NCBI RefSeq assembly: GCF_001421745.1
Contig: NZ_LMKW01000013.1
Span: forward strand, 62,001 to 126,000
Direction: 5' to 3'
Length of the DNA: 64,000 nt
DNA from: Sphingomonas sp. Leaf230
GTDB taxonomy: Bacteria; Pseudomonadota; Alphaproteobacteria; Sphingomonadales; Sphingomonadaceae
This document shows, piece by piece, positions 41,574 to 52,318 of this stretch. Under the pieces are notes generated by a model that saw only the letters and a program-made list of their open reading frames with translations, was not told where the DNA came from and did no database searches. Position numbers and translations under genes: made by a program. Within the stretch, counting starts at the first letter, position 1. Each line of letters begins with the position of its first letter.

Positions 41574-42479
41574 TTAAGCGACGCTCGCCGTCCCCGCGAT
41601 CGACTCGACCCGCACCCGCCGCTTGGCCGACGTCGCCACCAGATACGCGCCGCCGACGATCATCGGCACGCACAGCCACTGCCCCATGTGCAGCCCGGTA
41701 TGCTCGGCAAACGCGCGCAGCTGCGAATCCGGCTCGCGGAAGAACTCGACGGTGAACCGCGCGATCCCGTAGCCGAGCACGAACAACCCGACGAGCTTGC
41801 CCGGATCGTACCGCGCCTTGGTCTTCCAGAACGCGAACCACAGCAGCGCGAACAGGACGATGCCCTCAAGACCCGCCTCGTACAGCTGGCTCGGATGCCG
41901 CGCCGGCTCGACCATCCCGAACGGCACGGTGCGCTCGAAGATGATCCCCCACGCGACGTCGGTCGGCTTGCCCCACAGCTCGCCATTCACGAAGTTCGCC
42001 AGCCGTCCGAAGAACAGCCCGAACGGCACACAGCACGCGATATAATCGTGCACGCGCAACCAGTTGAGCTGGTGCTTGCGCGCAAACAGGATCAGACCGA
42101 TCGACGTGCCGATGACGCCGCCGTGGAACGACATGCCGCCGTCCCAGAGGCGGAAGATCCGCAGCGGATGCAGGAACATTTCGGGCGCGTAGAAGATCAC
42201 ATAGCCGAGCCGCCCGCCGAGGATGATCCCGAGCGTCGCGTAGAACACCAGGTCGTCGGCATGCCGCCGCGCCATCGGTGCGCCGGGCTGGGCGAGCAGC
42301 TTCAGCAGATACCACCAGCCGAGCAGGATCCCGCCGATATAGGCAAGGCTGTACCAGCGCAGCGTAAAGAAGCCGATCGAGAAGACGTCGGGGTGCAGCC
42401 CCAAATCCTCGAAGCGGACGTGATTGCCGACGGCAGGCGCTACGGCACCCGCAGCGGCGGTGATGGTCGACAGGATCAA
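41574..42479 (-). CDS. lgt: prolipoprotein diacylglyceryl transferase
   Basis: An integral inner-membrane enzyme that moves diacylglycerol from phosphatidylglycerol to the lipobox Cys, the first step of lipoprotein maturation. The signature GRLANFVNGELWGKPTDV (with conserved Arg, Asn and Glu) is intact, as are the HGG motif in MSFHGGVIGT and seven hydrophobic helices. TTG 42479 (MILSTITAAAG) is chosen, as GGGGA lies 7 nt before it and homologues begin there; ATG 42509 would add 10 charged residues. It is divergent from the acyl-CoA synthetase gene. Confidence 0.93.
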   Translation of the reverse strand: MILSTITAAAGAVAPAVGNHVRFEDLGLHPDVFSIGFFTLRWYSLAYIGGILLGWWYLLKLLAQPGAPMARRHADDLVFYATLGIILGGRLGYVIFYAPEMFLHPLRIFRLWDGGMSFHGGVIGTSIGLILFARKHQLNWLRVHDYIACCVPFGLFFGRLANFVNGELWGKPTDVAWGIIFERTVPFGMVEPARHPSQLYEAGLEGIVLFALLWFAFWKTKARYDPGKLVGLFVLGYGIARFTVEFFREPDSQLRAFAEHTGLHMGQWLCVPMIVGGAYLVATSAKRRVRVESIAGTASVA

Positions 42480-42546
42480 AGGCTTTTCCCCACGCGTTCG
42501 CCCCTGCATAAAGACCGATAACGATAAGACCAAGTAGGAGAGCGAT

Positions 42547-44250
<1,704 letters not shown>

Positions 44251-44398
44251 ATTCCCTCGCCCCTCCGGGGAGAGGGAGGGAGGAGCCAATTGGCGACGGA
44301 AGGGAGAGGGGCAGTGAGACTCCCGGCACGGCCCCGGAGACCCACTTCCCCTCATCCGACGCTCCGCGCCACCTTCTCCCCGTGGGGGAGAAGGATTA
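44251..44398. repeat. Composite palindromic repeat, family G copy 1
   Basis: CCCTCGCCCCTCCGGGGAGA at the left and TTCTCCCCGTGGGGGAGAAGG at the right form hairpins, with an inner inverted CCCCTC. It fills the gap before the molybdenum hydroxylase gene and resembles 48613-48714. Confidence 0.65.
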
Positions 44399-44408
44399 GA
44401 GCGCACCG

Positions 44409-46592
44409 ATGATCAACAGGCGCAGCATACTCGTCGGCGGCGGCGCGGGGATCGGCCTCGTCGTCGCGTGGGGTCTCTGGCCACGCAGCTACGCCCCCAA
44501 TCTCGTCGCCAACCCAGGCGAAACCCCGTTCGGCGCGTGGCTGAAGATCGGCACCGACGGCCATGTCACCGTCGCCGTCCCGCAGGTCGAGCATGGTCAG
44601 GGCGTCTACACGACCCTCCCCCAGATCGTCGCGGACGAGCTCGGCGCGGACTGGCGCACGATCGGCGTCGAGCCCGCCCCGCTTAACCCGCTCTACGCCA
44701 ACCCAATCGGCACACACGACCTGTTCGAAGGCCTGTTCGACCGCCTCCCAAACAGCCTCGAACAACCAATGCTCACCGGCGGATCGAGCTCGATCCGGAT
44801 GTTCGAGCACGCTTGCCGCGAAGCCGGCGCAGGCGCCCGCGCGCTGCTCTGCATGGCCGCGGCCAAACGCTGGGACGCCGACTGGACCCGAGTAAACGTC
44901 GACGCCGGCTTCTGCACGTACGGCGCCAAGCGTATCCGCTTCGCCGAACTCGCCGAAGAGGCCGCAAAGTTCACCTTCCCCGATCCCCTCCCGCTCGGCA
45001 TCCAAGGCGCAGGCAAGCTGGTCGGCAAGTCGGTCCCACGCCTAGATACGCCCTCGAAAGTCGACGGCTCGGCCAACTTCGCAGGCGATGTCCGCCTTGC
45101 CGACATGGTCCACGCCGCAATCCGCCAAGGCCCCGTCGGCGGTCGCCTGACAAGGGTCGACCGCGCCGCCGCCGACCGCATCCGCGGCGTTCTGTCGGTG
45201 GTCGAGAACCCGCGCTGGGTCGCGACCGTGGCGACAACAGGGTGGGCCGCACAAAAGGCGCTCGACGCCCTCGCCCCGCGATTCGAGAACGACGCGCCCC
45301 TCCCCGATACCAGGTCGATCGACGCAGCACTCGACGTCGCGCTAGCCCGTCCCGGCACGCAGATGGCCTCCGCGGGAGATGTCGCCGCAACCTTCCAGGG
45401 TGCCAAGCTCGTCACCGCGACCTACCGCGCCGGCCTCGGCCTGCACGCAGCGATCGAGACCCGCAGCGCAACCGCCTCCTTCTCCAACGGCCGCCTCGAA
45501 CTCTGGCTGGCAACGCAAGCGCCGGGGCTCGCACGATCGGCAGCGGCGCACGCGGCGGACCTCAGCGAGGATGCCGTCGTCGTCCACCCGATGCTGATCG
45601 GCGGATCGTTCGGCGCCGCGCTTGAACACGACGTCGCCGAACAGGCGGCGGTGCTCGCGATCAAACTCCGCCGCCCGGTCAGCCTAGTCTGGTCGCGCGG
45701 GGAAGACTCGCTCCACGACCACTACCGGGCGCCCGCCGTCGCGAAGATGGCCGCACGGCTCGCCCCCAACGGCGCGATCATGGGCTGGAGCGCGAACATC
45801 GCAGCCCCATCCACCGGCGCCGAGATGGTACGCCGGATGATGCCGGGCCTCGCGACCGAAGCCGCGCTGATCGGCGTCAAAGGCGACCGCTACGCCGTTG
45901 CGGGCGCGACGCCGGTCTATCGCATCCCCGCCTATACGGTCGAGCATCACCCCGCCGAGATCGGTATCCCGACCGGCCACCTCCGCGGCGGCGCGCATGG
46001 CTACACCGCGTTCTTCACCGAATGCTTTCTCGACGAACTCGCGCGTACCGCCCAGTCCGAACCGATGTCGTTCCGCATTGCCATGCTCGGCGGCGAACCG
46101 CGACTCGCGCGCTGCCTCTCGACCGCCGCGGCGCTCGGCGGCTGGGATGGCGGCGTCGCCGGCAGCGGCCAGGGCATCGCCGCCCACGCCTTCCGCGGTA
46201 GCTACATCGCCGTCATGGCGGAGGCGCATTTAGGCGCGGACCAGCGCCCGGTGGTCGACCGCCTTGTCGCCGCGGTCGATTGCGGTGCGCAGATCAATCC
46301 CGACATCGTCCGTCAGCAGATCGAGGGCGGGCTGATCTTCGGCATGGCGTCCGCACTCGGCGCCTCGACCGGCTTCACCCGCGGTCTCGCCGACGCGCGC
46401 GGGTTCGACACGATCGGCCTGCCAAGGCTCGCCGACACGCCCGACATCACCGTCGAGGTCATCCGCAGCGACGAAGCCCCCGGCGGCGTCGGCGAACTCG
46501 GCGTCCCCGCGGTCGCACCGGCGATCGCCAACGCGCTCTATGCGTCAACGGGCTTCCGCATCCGCAATTTGCCTTTAAGACCAGCGCCATGA
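44409..46592 (+). CDS. Tat-exported molybdenum hydroxylase large subunit (IorB/aldehyde dehydrogenase type), no small subunit nearby
   Basis: A 727-residue xanthine-dehydrogenase-family molybdopterin subunit of the IorB/AorB type. The N-terminal RRSILVGGG is a twin-arginine signal with a hydrophobic stretch. Domain a/b begins QVEHGQGVYTTLP, the Moco pocket includes GGSFGAALEHDVAEQ, and the C-terminal VGELGVP carries the catalytic Glu. IorB enzymes normally pair with an IorA [2Fe-2S] subunit and often a cytochrome. No such gene lies within several kb on either side. Its stop overlaps hemH by 4 nt (ATGA). Confidence 0.88.
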   Translation: MINRRSILVGGGAGIGLVVAWGLWPRSYAPNLVANPGETPFGAWLKIGTDGHVTVAVPQVEHGQGVYTTLPQIVADELGADWRTIGVEPAPLNPLYANPIGTHDLFEGLFDRLPNSLEQPMLTGGSSSIRMFEHACREAGAGARALLCMAAAKRWDADWTRVNVDAGFCTYGAKRIRFAELAEEAAKFTFPDPLPLGIQGAGKLVGKSVPRLDTPSKVDGSANFAGDVRLADMVHAAIRQGPVGGRLTRVDRAAADRIRGVLSVVENPRWVATVATTGWAAQKALDALAPRFENDAPLPDTRSIDAALDVALARPGTQMASAGDVAATFQGAKLVTATYRAGLGLHAAIETRSATASFSNGRLELWLATQAPGLARSAAAHAADLSEDAVVVHPMLIGGSFGAALEHDVAEQAAVLAIKLRRPVSLVWSRGEDSLHDHYRAPAVAKMAARLAPNGAIMGWSANIAAPSTGAEMVRRMMPGLATEAALIGVKGDRYAVAGATPVYRIPAYTVEHHPAEIGIPTGHLRGGAHGYTAFFTECFLDELARTAQSEPMSFRIAMLGGEPRLARCLSTAAALGGWDGGVAGSGQGIAAHAFRGSYIAVMAEAHLGADQRPVVDRLVAAVDCGAQINPDIVRQQIEGGLIFGMASALGASTGFTRGLADARGFDTIGLPRLADTPDITVEVIRSDEAPGGVGELGVPAVAPAIANALYASTGFRIRNLPLRPAP

Positions 46593-47596
46593 CCCTGCCC
46601 CCCGATCATCCCCCGATTCCGAAGCCCAAGATCGGCGTGTTGCTGATGAACCTCGGCACGCCCGATGGCCCCGATGCGAAATCGGTAAAGCGCTATCTCG
46701 GCGAGTTCCTGTCCGATTCGCGCGTCGTCGAAATCCCGCAGATCGCGTGGCAGCCGATCCTGCGCGGCATCATCCTCAACACGCGCCCGAAAAAGTCCGC
46801 GCACGCTTATTCGCAGGTCTGGCGCGAGGATGGCTCGCCGCTCGCCGCGATCACGCGGTTGCAGGCCGCCGCGTTGAAAGATTCGTTCGGGCCGGACGTG
46901 CTGGTCGACTGGGCGATGCGCTACGGCAATCCGTCGATGTCGGACCGGCTGACGGCGATGAAGGCGGCGGGCTGCGAACGCATCCTGCTCGCGCCGCTCT
47001 ACCCGCAATATTGCGCAGCAACGACTGCGACGGCGAACGACAAGGCGTTCAAGCATCTCGCCGGTTTGCGCTGGCAGCCGGCGATCCGCACGCTGCCGCC
47101 TTACTATGACGACACGCTCTATATCGACGCGCTGACGGACTCGCTCGAAGAGGCGCTCTCCGCGCTCGATTTCACGCCCGACGCGATCGTGGCCAGCTTC
47201 CACGGGATGCCGAAGCGCACGTTGCAGCAGGGCGATCCGTATCACTGCCACTGCCAGAAGACCGCGCGGTTGCTCGGCGAGCGGATGGGGCGCGAGCTGA
47301 CGATCGCGTTCCAGTCGCGGTTCGGGCCGCAGAAGTGGCTGGGGCCGGCAACCGACGAGACGCTCGTTGCGCTGGCCAAGGCGGGCAAGACCAAGGTGGC
47401 GATCTTCGCGCCGGGCTTCTCCGCCGATTGCCTGGAGACGCTGGAGGAATTGTCGATCCGAGGCCGCGAGAGCTTCGAGGAAGCCGGCGGCACGCACTTC
47501 GCCTATCTCCCCTGCCTCAACGACAGCCCGGTCGGCGTGGAAATGTTGCGCAGCATTTTGGCACGCGAGCTTGAAGGATGGGTGCGGGCTGGCTAG
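46589..47596 (+). CDS. hemH: ferrochelatase
   Basis: Inserts Fe(II) into protoporphyrin IX, the last haem step. The 335-residue length is normal. ATG 46589 gives MTLPPDHPPIPKPKIGVLLMNLGTPD, and LLMNLGTP is the family's first block. The conserved His-containing SFHGMPKRTLQQGDPYHCHCQ and the second catalytic block PGFSADCLETLEEL with Glu are present. The Cys pair in HCHCQ may relate to an Fe-S cluster, but this cannot be settled from sequence. It overlaps the upstream hydroxylase by 4 nt. Confidence 0.94.
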   Translation: MTLPPDHPPIPKPKIGVLLMNLGTPDGPDAKSVKRYLGEFLSDSRVVEIPQIAWQPILRGIILNTRPKKSAHAYSQVWREDGSPLAAITRLQAAALKDSFGPDVLVDWAMRYGNPSMSDRLTAMKAAGCERILLAPLYPQYCAATTATANDKAFKHLAGLRWQPAIRTLPPYYDDTLYIDALTDSLEEALSALDFTPDAIVASFHGMPKRTLQQGDPYHCHCQKTARLLGERMGRELTIAFQSRFGPQKWLGPATDETLVALAKAGKTKVAIFAPGFSADCLETLEELSIRGRESFEEAGGTHFAYLPCLNDSPVGVEMLRSILARELEGWVRAG

Positions 47597-47626
47597 CTTT
47601 CGGCAAAACACTGAGGAGAGAGACTG

Positions 47627-48349
47627 ATGGCACGCGTCGCAATTGTAACCGGTGGTACGCGCGGAATCGGCGAAGCGATCAGTCTCGCGCTACAGGACAT
47701 GGGCCTGACCGTAGCGGCCACCTATGCCGGCAACGATGACCGCGCCCGCGAATTCACCGAGCGCACCGGGATCAAGGCGTACAAGTGGGACGTCGCCGAC
47801 TACGACGCGTGCCAGGCCGGCTGCGCGCAGGTCGCCGCCGATCTGGGCGATGTCGATATCGTCGTGAACAACGCGGGCATCACCCGTGACGGCACCATCC
47901 TGAAGATGACATACCAGGATTGGAAAGAGGTGATGGACACCAATCTAGGCGGGTGTTTCAACATGGCCAAGGCCGTATTCCCCGGCATGCGCACGCGCAA
48001 ATGGGGACGGATCGTCAACATCGGCTCGATCAACGGGCAGGCCGGGCAGTACGGCCAGGTGAACTATGCTGCGGCCAAGTCCGGCATCCACGGCTTTACG
48101 AAAGCGTTAGCGCAAGAGGGTGCGCGTGCGGGCGTAACCGTCAACGCAATCGCGCCTGGGTATATCGATACGGACATGGTGGCGGCAGTGCCGGCCGACG
48201 TGCTGGAGAAGATCGTCGCGAAGATCCCGGTCGGGCGGCTGGGCCAGGCGACCGAGATCGCCCGCGGTGTCGCGTTCCTGTGCTCGGAGGAGGGCGGGTT
48301 CGTCACCGGGTCGACGTTGAGCATCAATGGCGGGCAGCACATGTACTGA
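47627..48349 (+). CDS. phaB: acetoacetyl-CoA reductase
   Basis: NADPH-dependent reduction of acetoacetyl-CoA to (R)-3-hydroxybutyryl-CoA for polyhydroxybutyrate. The 240-residue short-chain dehydrogenase has TGGTRGIGEAI at the coenzyme loop, NNAGITRDG, and the catalytic Ser/Tyr/Lys in NIGSINGQAGQYGQVNY followed by AAAKSG. The C-terminal TGSTLSINGGQHMY is the PhaB signature. ATG 47627 follows GAGGAGAG. The polymerase and phasin genes lie 4-6 kb downstream on the other strand; the thiolase phaA is not in the window. Confidence 0.92.
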   Translation: MARVAIVTGGTRGIGEAISLALQDMGLTVAATYAGNDDRAREFTERTGIKAYKWDVADYDACQAGCAQVAADLGDVDIVVNNAGITRDGTILKMTYQDWKEVMDTNLGGCFNMAKAVFPGMRTRKWGRIVNIGSINGQAGQYGQVNYAAAKSGIHGFTKALAQEGARAGVTVNAIAPGYIDTDMVAAVPADVLEKIVAKIPVGRLGQATEIARGVAFLCSEEGGFVTGSTLSINGGQHMY

Positions 48350-48444
48350 CGGGCGCAGGCAGCACAAAGCGCAGCCGATGCCCGCGAGCAAAAGCGAAGC
48401 GGGCAGCGCCCGGCACGGCCGGCGGGTCGGTTCACCGAACCCGT

Positions 48445-48462
48445 CCGACGACGGCTTTGCCG
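48445..48462. repeat. 18-nt core shared with 36636-36653
   Basis: CCGACGACGGCTTTGCCG is identical to the copy at 36636-36653 and is again in hairpin-rich intergenic DNA. Confidence 0.6.
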
Positions 48463-48612
48463 GCGGCGCTGAATAGATGTCTACCGGATTACCAAGCACA
48501 GTATTGCTTGATCCTGGGGCTCCGCCTTCGCGGGGGAACGAGTAGCGCTGCTTACACCGAACGCCACAGCGTCCGCGGCGAGCAAGGAAGCCAACGAAGC
48601 GCTCGGCAACCT

Positions 48613-48714
48613 ACTCCCTCTCCCCTCCGGGGAGAGGGTCGGGGTGAGGGGCTGTTCCAAGCGCAGCATTGCTTGGCTACCCCTCACCCAACCCTCTCCC
48701 CGGAGGGGAGAGGC
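48613..48714. repeat. Paired palindromic repeat, family G copy 2
   Basis: CTCCCTCTCCCCTCCGGGGA and CTCCCCGGAGGGGAGAG are inverted arms with inner GTGAGGGG and CCCCTCAC in inverse. An internal duplication of CAAGCGCAGC and GCAGCATTGCTTG makes a further hairpin in the core. Confidence 0.7.
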
Positions 48715-48745
48715 TACCCCGGCTCAACCGACGCCCCAGCCCCAA

Positions 48746-50029
48746 TCATCCGTCGCTGGCGCGCTCGATATCCGCACCCACCGCGCTCAGCTTCTCCTCA
48801 AGACGCTCATACCCACGGTCGAGGTGATACACCCGGCCCACAGACGTCTCGCCATCCGCCGCCAACCCCGCCAAGATCAAGCTCATCGAAGCCCGCAGGT
48901 CGGTCGCCATAACCTGCGCCCCGACCAGCTTGTCGACGCCGCGGACCATCGCGGTACGGCCATGGACCTGAATGTCCGCGCCCATTCGTGCCAGTTCGGG
49001 TACGTGCATGTAGCGGTTCTCGAAGATCGTCTCGGTCAGCATGCTGGCGCCGTCGGCCATACAAAGCATTGCCATAAATTGGGCCTGCATGTCGGTCGCG
49101 AACCCGGGGTACGGCGCGGTCGAGAGGGTCAGGGGTTGCAGCCCGCCGTCCGAGGCCACGCGCACGCCGTCCTTGGTCGGCGTCACCGACACGCCCGCCT
49201 CCACCAGGGCATCGATCGTCGCGCCCATATCCGGGATCGACACGCCGACCAGCTCCAGGTCGCCGCCGGTGATCGCCGCCGCGCACGCATAGCTGCCCGC
49301 CTCGATCCGGTCGGGCATCACCGCATAGGTCGCGCCGTGGAGCCGATCGCGGCCTTCGATCGTCAGCGTCTCGGTGCCGATCCCGTCGATCGACGCGCCC
49401 ATCGCGACTAGGCAGTTGCACAGGTCGACGATCTCCGGCTCGCGCGCGGCGTTCTCGATCACCGACGTTCCCTTGGCGAGCACCGCCGCCATCACGACGT
49501 TCTCGGTCGCGCCGACCGACACGATCGGGAAGCGATAACGTCCGCCCGGCAGACGTCCGCCCGGCGCGATCGCCTTCACATAACCCGCCGCCATCTCGAG
49601 CTCGGCACCGATCGCCTCAAGTGCGCGCAGGTGGAGGTCGATCGGGCGATTGCCGATCGCACAGCCGCCCGGCAGCGACACCGTCGCCTCGCCACCGCGC
49701 CCAAGCAGCGGCCCGAGCACCAGGATCGATGCACGCATCTTCCGGACGATGTCGTACGGCGCCTCGGTCGAGGTGAGGTTTCCCGCGCGGATCGTCATCA
49801 CCCGGCCGAAATCCTCCGGCCGCGTGCCCTGGATCGCGGTCGACGCGCCAAGCTGGTTGAGCAGGTGGCCGAAGCCGTCGACATCCGCCAGCCGCGGCAA
49901 ATTACGCAGCGTCAGCGGCTCTTCGGTCAGCAGCGCGCACGGCATCAGCGTGAGCGCGGCGTTCTTCGCGCCGGAGATGGGCAAGCGCCCGGACAGGCGA
50001 TTGCCGCCGCGAATGAGAATACGGTCCAT
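48746..50029 (-). CDS. murA: UDP-N-acetylglucosamine 1-carboxyvinyltransferase
   Basis: First committed step of peptidoglycan synthesis: enolpyruvyl transfer from PEP to UDP-GlcNAc. The 427-residue protein has the N-terminal LIRGGNRLSGRLPISGAKNA, the catalytic Cys123 in LPGGCAIGNRP (fosfomycin target), and TEMMxx-type TDMQAQFMAMLC. All EPT domains are complete. It is monocistronic and divergent from the Crp-type regulator. Confidence 0.96.
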   Translation of the reverse strand: MDRILIRGGNRLSGRLPISGAKNAALTLMPCALLTEEPLTLRNLPRLADVDGFGHLLNQLGASTAIQGTRPEDFGRVMTIRAGNLTSTEAPYDIVRKMRASILVLGPLLGRGGEATVSLPGGCAIGNRPIDLHLRALEAIGAELEMAAGYVKAIAPGGRLPGGRYRFPIVSVGATENVVMAAVLAKGTSVIENAAREPEIVDLCNCLVAMGASIDGIGTETLTIEGRDRLHGATYAVMPDRIEAGSYACAAAITGGDLELVGVSIPDMGATIDALVEAGVSVTPTKDGVRVASDGGLQPLTLSTAPYPGFATDMQAQFMAMLCMADGASMLTETIFENRYMHVPELARMGADIQVHGRTAMVRGVDKLVGAQVMATDLRASMSLILAGLAADGETSVGRVYHLDRGYERLEEKLSAVGADIERASDG

Positions 50030-50159
50030 CCCGGGTGTCTATCGCGGCTGGCGTTCTGCGCAAGGGCCGCGCATCGATCGGGCGACAGGCGGATGCTGGC
50101 CGGGGGTCGAGTCCCGCGTCGGGACCGGGCGCGCCATCCGAAGCGCTAACACACCCCGC

Positions 50160-50173
50160 TTGATCGACTTTAA
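50160..50173. promoter_or_regulatory. Weak Fnr/FixK-like box upstream of the Crp-type gene
   Basis: TTGATCGACTTTAA has a perfect left half TTGAT and a 3-of-5 right half compared with the ATCAA of the Fnr/FixK consensus. It could be an autoregulatory site but the match is weak. Confidence 0.25.
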
Positions 50174-50229
50174 TGCGCGGAAATCCTAGCTTTGCTCTGT
50201 GGTTCTCGAACATTGGGGACCATTACAGA

Positions 50230-50953
50230 GTGCCGGACAGCTGCTTCGCCGACCGCGTCGGCGATCTCATCGACCTGTCGATGAACGAGAAGGCTGCGTT
50301 AGCGCGGTTGGAGGAGCGCCCGCGAGACTTGCGTCGCGGTGCCGTCCTCGTGCGCGAGAATGATCCGCAGGCCGAACTCTTCATCCTGCAGCGCGGCATG
50401 GCGATGAGTTATGTGCTGCTCGACGACGGCAGCCGCCAGATTCTCCGCTTTCTCTATGCCGGCGACATGCTGGCGGTCTCCGCGCTGGTCTACCGCGATT
50501 CGCCCGAGACGGTGGTCGCGCTGACCGACTGCACGGTGTGCTCATTCGATCGCTCGGCGATGACCGGGCTGGTCACCGATCATCCACGGCTGTCGGCGCT
50601 CATCATGGTCATGAACCAGATGGAGAAGGTCGCGCTGACCGACCGGCTCGCCGCGCTCGGCTAAGGCGCGGATCGCGGCGTTGCTACTTGAGATGCGTAA
50701 CCGCCTCCGGATGCGCGATCGCGCTATGGGCAACAGCTTCACGCTCGGTCTGACGCAGGAGGAGATCGGCGACGCCACCGGCCTCACGGCGGTCCACGTC
50801 AACCGCATGCTGCGCCAGCTCGAAGAGGACGGCCTGATCCGCCGCGAGATGGGCCGCGTCACGCTGCTCAACGAGGTGCAACTGGCGCAGGCGGCGAACT
50901 ACATCGACCGCTTCGAAGGGCTCGACCTGCGCTGGTTGCCGCCAGCGCGGTGA
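50230..50953 (+). pseudogene. Crp/Fnr-family regulator, frameshifted by a 1-nt insertion
   Basis: The first frame encodes a cyclic-nucleotide-binding-like beta-roll (RRGAVLVRENDPQAELFILQ, FLYAGDMLAVSAL) and the dimerisation helix to LTDRLAALG, then stops at 50662-50664. The second frame continues with AKARIAALLLEMRNRLRMRD and an intact winged helix (LTQEEIGDATGLTAVHVNRML) to 50953. Removing one G at 50659-50660 joins both as a standard protein. No 4Fe-4S cysteine cluster is visible, so it is not classic Fnr. The GTG start at 50230 is a choice; the frame is open from ATG 50173. It is either a pseudogene or an assembly indel. Confidence 0.8.
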
Positions 50954-50960
50954 ACCTCGA

Positions 50961-50983
50961 TCCTACCCCGTCAGAGGGTAGGA
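50961..50983. terminator. Hairpin between convergent crp-like gene and clpS
   Basis: TCCTACCC and GGGTAGGA are perfect inverted 8-nt arms around the 7-nt loop CGTCAGA. The hairpin sits 8 nt after one stop and 10 nt before the other. There is no T-tract. Confidence 0.6.
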
Positions 50984-50992
50984 GAGATCAGG

Positions 50993-51373
50993 TCAAGCCT
51001 TCTCCAGCGTGCACTGTAGCGGGTGCTGGTTCTGCTTGGCGAAATCCATCACCTGCGACACCTTGGTCTCCGCCACCTCGTAGCTGAACGTACCACACAC
51101 CCCGACGCCCTTCTGGTGAACATGCAGCATCACGCGAGTCGCGGCCTCCATGTCCATGCGGAAGAAGCGCTGGAGACACAGCACGACGAATTCCATCGGC
51201 GTATAGTCGTCGTTGAGCATCAGCACGCGGTACGGCGTCGGCTGTTTGGTCTTCGCGCGCGTCTTGGTCGCGATGCCGGCGCCGGTACCGCCCCCGGTGC
51301 CATCATGGCCGTCCTCGCCATTATCGTCGCGGCGCTCGGCCATCTGCTCGCCCGTCCGCTGGGGAGTCGTCAT
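50993..51373 (-). CDS. clpS: ATP-dependent Clp protease adaptor ClpS
   Basis: ClpS delivers N-degron substrates to ClpAP. The core YRVLMLNDDYTPMEFVVLCLQRFFRMD contains the N-end recognition Asn-Asp pair, followed by ATRVMLHVHQKGVGVCGTFSYEVAETKV, the family signature. The N-terminal ~50 residues are Gly/Asp/Lys-rich and disordered, as usual. ATG 51373 (MTTPQRTGEQ) is chosen; 51427, 51394 and 51343 are other in-frame starts. clpA is not in the window. Confidence 0.92.
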   Translation of the reverse strand: MTTPQRTGEQMAERRDDNGEDGHDGTGGGTGAGIATKTRAKTKQPTPYRVLMLNDDYTPMEFVVLCLQRFFRMDMEAATRVMLHVHQKGVGVCGTFSYEVAETKVSQVMDFAKQNQHPLQCTLEKA

Positions 51374-51535
51374 TTCAGGGGTCAAAAGCATGCTGCCAAA
51401 ATATGGCATGCCGGGGGGCAAGGGCAAGGGGGCGCCGGCACACGTCGCGCGAAAACCGCAAACGCAAAAGGGGCGACCGTCGCGTGACGGCCGCCCCTTT
51501 CGTAACGCACTGCCCGAAGGTGGCGCGCTGTCGAC

Positions 51536-52216
51536 TTAGGCCGAGATCTTCATCTTGTCGGTCGCGACCGCAACGCGGTTCGAGATCGGCTGTGCGAACT
51601 CGCCGAACATCTTCAGCATCCGCTCGGTCGAGCGCGAGCCCTCGGCGATCATCGTGTCGAACGCGGTGCGCGCATAATCGCCCTGGAGCTTCATGAACTC
51701 GGTTGGCGACTTGGCGGCGGCGAGCGTCTTGGCGGCTTCGGTCGCGCTCTCGAACGAGGTCTTGGCGTAGTCGGCAGCTTCCTGGCCGAGCGCCTCGACG
51801 TTCTTCGCGGCGATCTTCGACGACTCGACGAGCGCCTCGACGTTGCCCTTGCCGAATGCGACGAAATCTTCCGCCATCTTCGCCGACTTCTCCATCGCGC
51901 CCTTGGCCTGCTCGTTGAATTCGGCAGTGTTCGCGCCGCTGAAGAGGGCCTTGGTCTTCTCGGTGATGCTCTGGATCGTGTCCATTATGGCGTCCTTTGT
52001 TTCGCTGGCAGGGATCCCCGTTGGCGCAACGGCCTGAATCGGGGCGGGAATGTCCGTGTGCGGCGATACAAAAGCAGCCGCGAGAGGTTGAGGTGCCGGC
52101 GTCTTGGCGATCGGCTCGAATGCCGGTTTCGCCGGCTTGGCGACGGTCCGAGGAGCCTTCGCGATGGCGGCAGGCTTCGAACCGGCCTTGGCCGTCCGTT
52201 TCACGATATCCACCAT
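51536..52216 (-). CDS. phasin family protein (PHA granule-associated)
   Basis: A 226-residue phasin. An Ala/Pro/Lys-rich N-terminal region (about 1-75) is followed by the helical phasin_2 domain: TKALFSGANTAEFNEQAKG, FVAFGKGNVEALVESSKIAA and EFMKLQGDYARTAFDTMIAEG. Phasins coat polyhydroxybutyrate granules. ATG 52216 follows GAGAGG with about 7 nt spacing. It lies immediately downstream of phaC on the opposite coding side of the cluster (both on the minus strand, 103 nt apart). Confidence 0.88.
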   Translation of the reverse strand: MVDIVKRTAKAGSKPAAIAKAPRTVAKPAKPAFEPIAKTPAPQPLAAAFVSPHTDIPAPIQAVAPTGIPASETKDAIMDTIQSITEKTKALFSGANTAEFNEQAKGAMEKSAKMAEDFVAFGKGNVEALVESSKIAAKNVEALGQEAADYAKTSFESATEAAKTLAAAKSPTEFMKLQGDYARTAFDTMIAEGSRSTERMLKMFGEFAQPISNRVAVATDKMKISA

Positions 52217-52318
52217 CCACGCACCTCTCTTCGGAGTTATGTCGCGGTCTTCATACACCAATTCTCGCGCCGCACAATAAAATTGTGCACTGCACCATGA
52301 CGCGCACGTAAGGTGGCG

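Larger units (their letters stand above)
48350..48745. other. Gene-free region of palindromes and shared repeats
   Basis: About 396 nt between phaB and murA with no supported gene. It contains a GCCCGC...GCGGGC hairpin near 48383-48402, the 18-nt core shared with 36636-36653, a fragment resembling the GCCTTCGCGG palindrome near 48522-48540, and a paired TCTCCCC/GGGGAGA element at 48613-48714. Open frames across it have repetitive, GC-biased composition. Confidence 0.6.
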
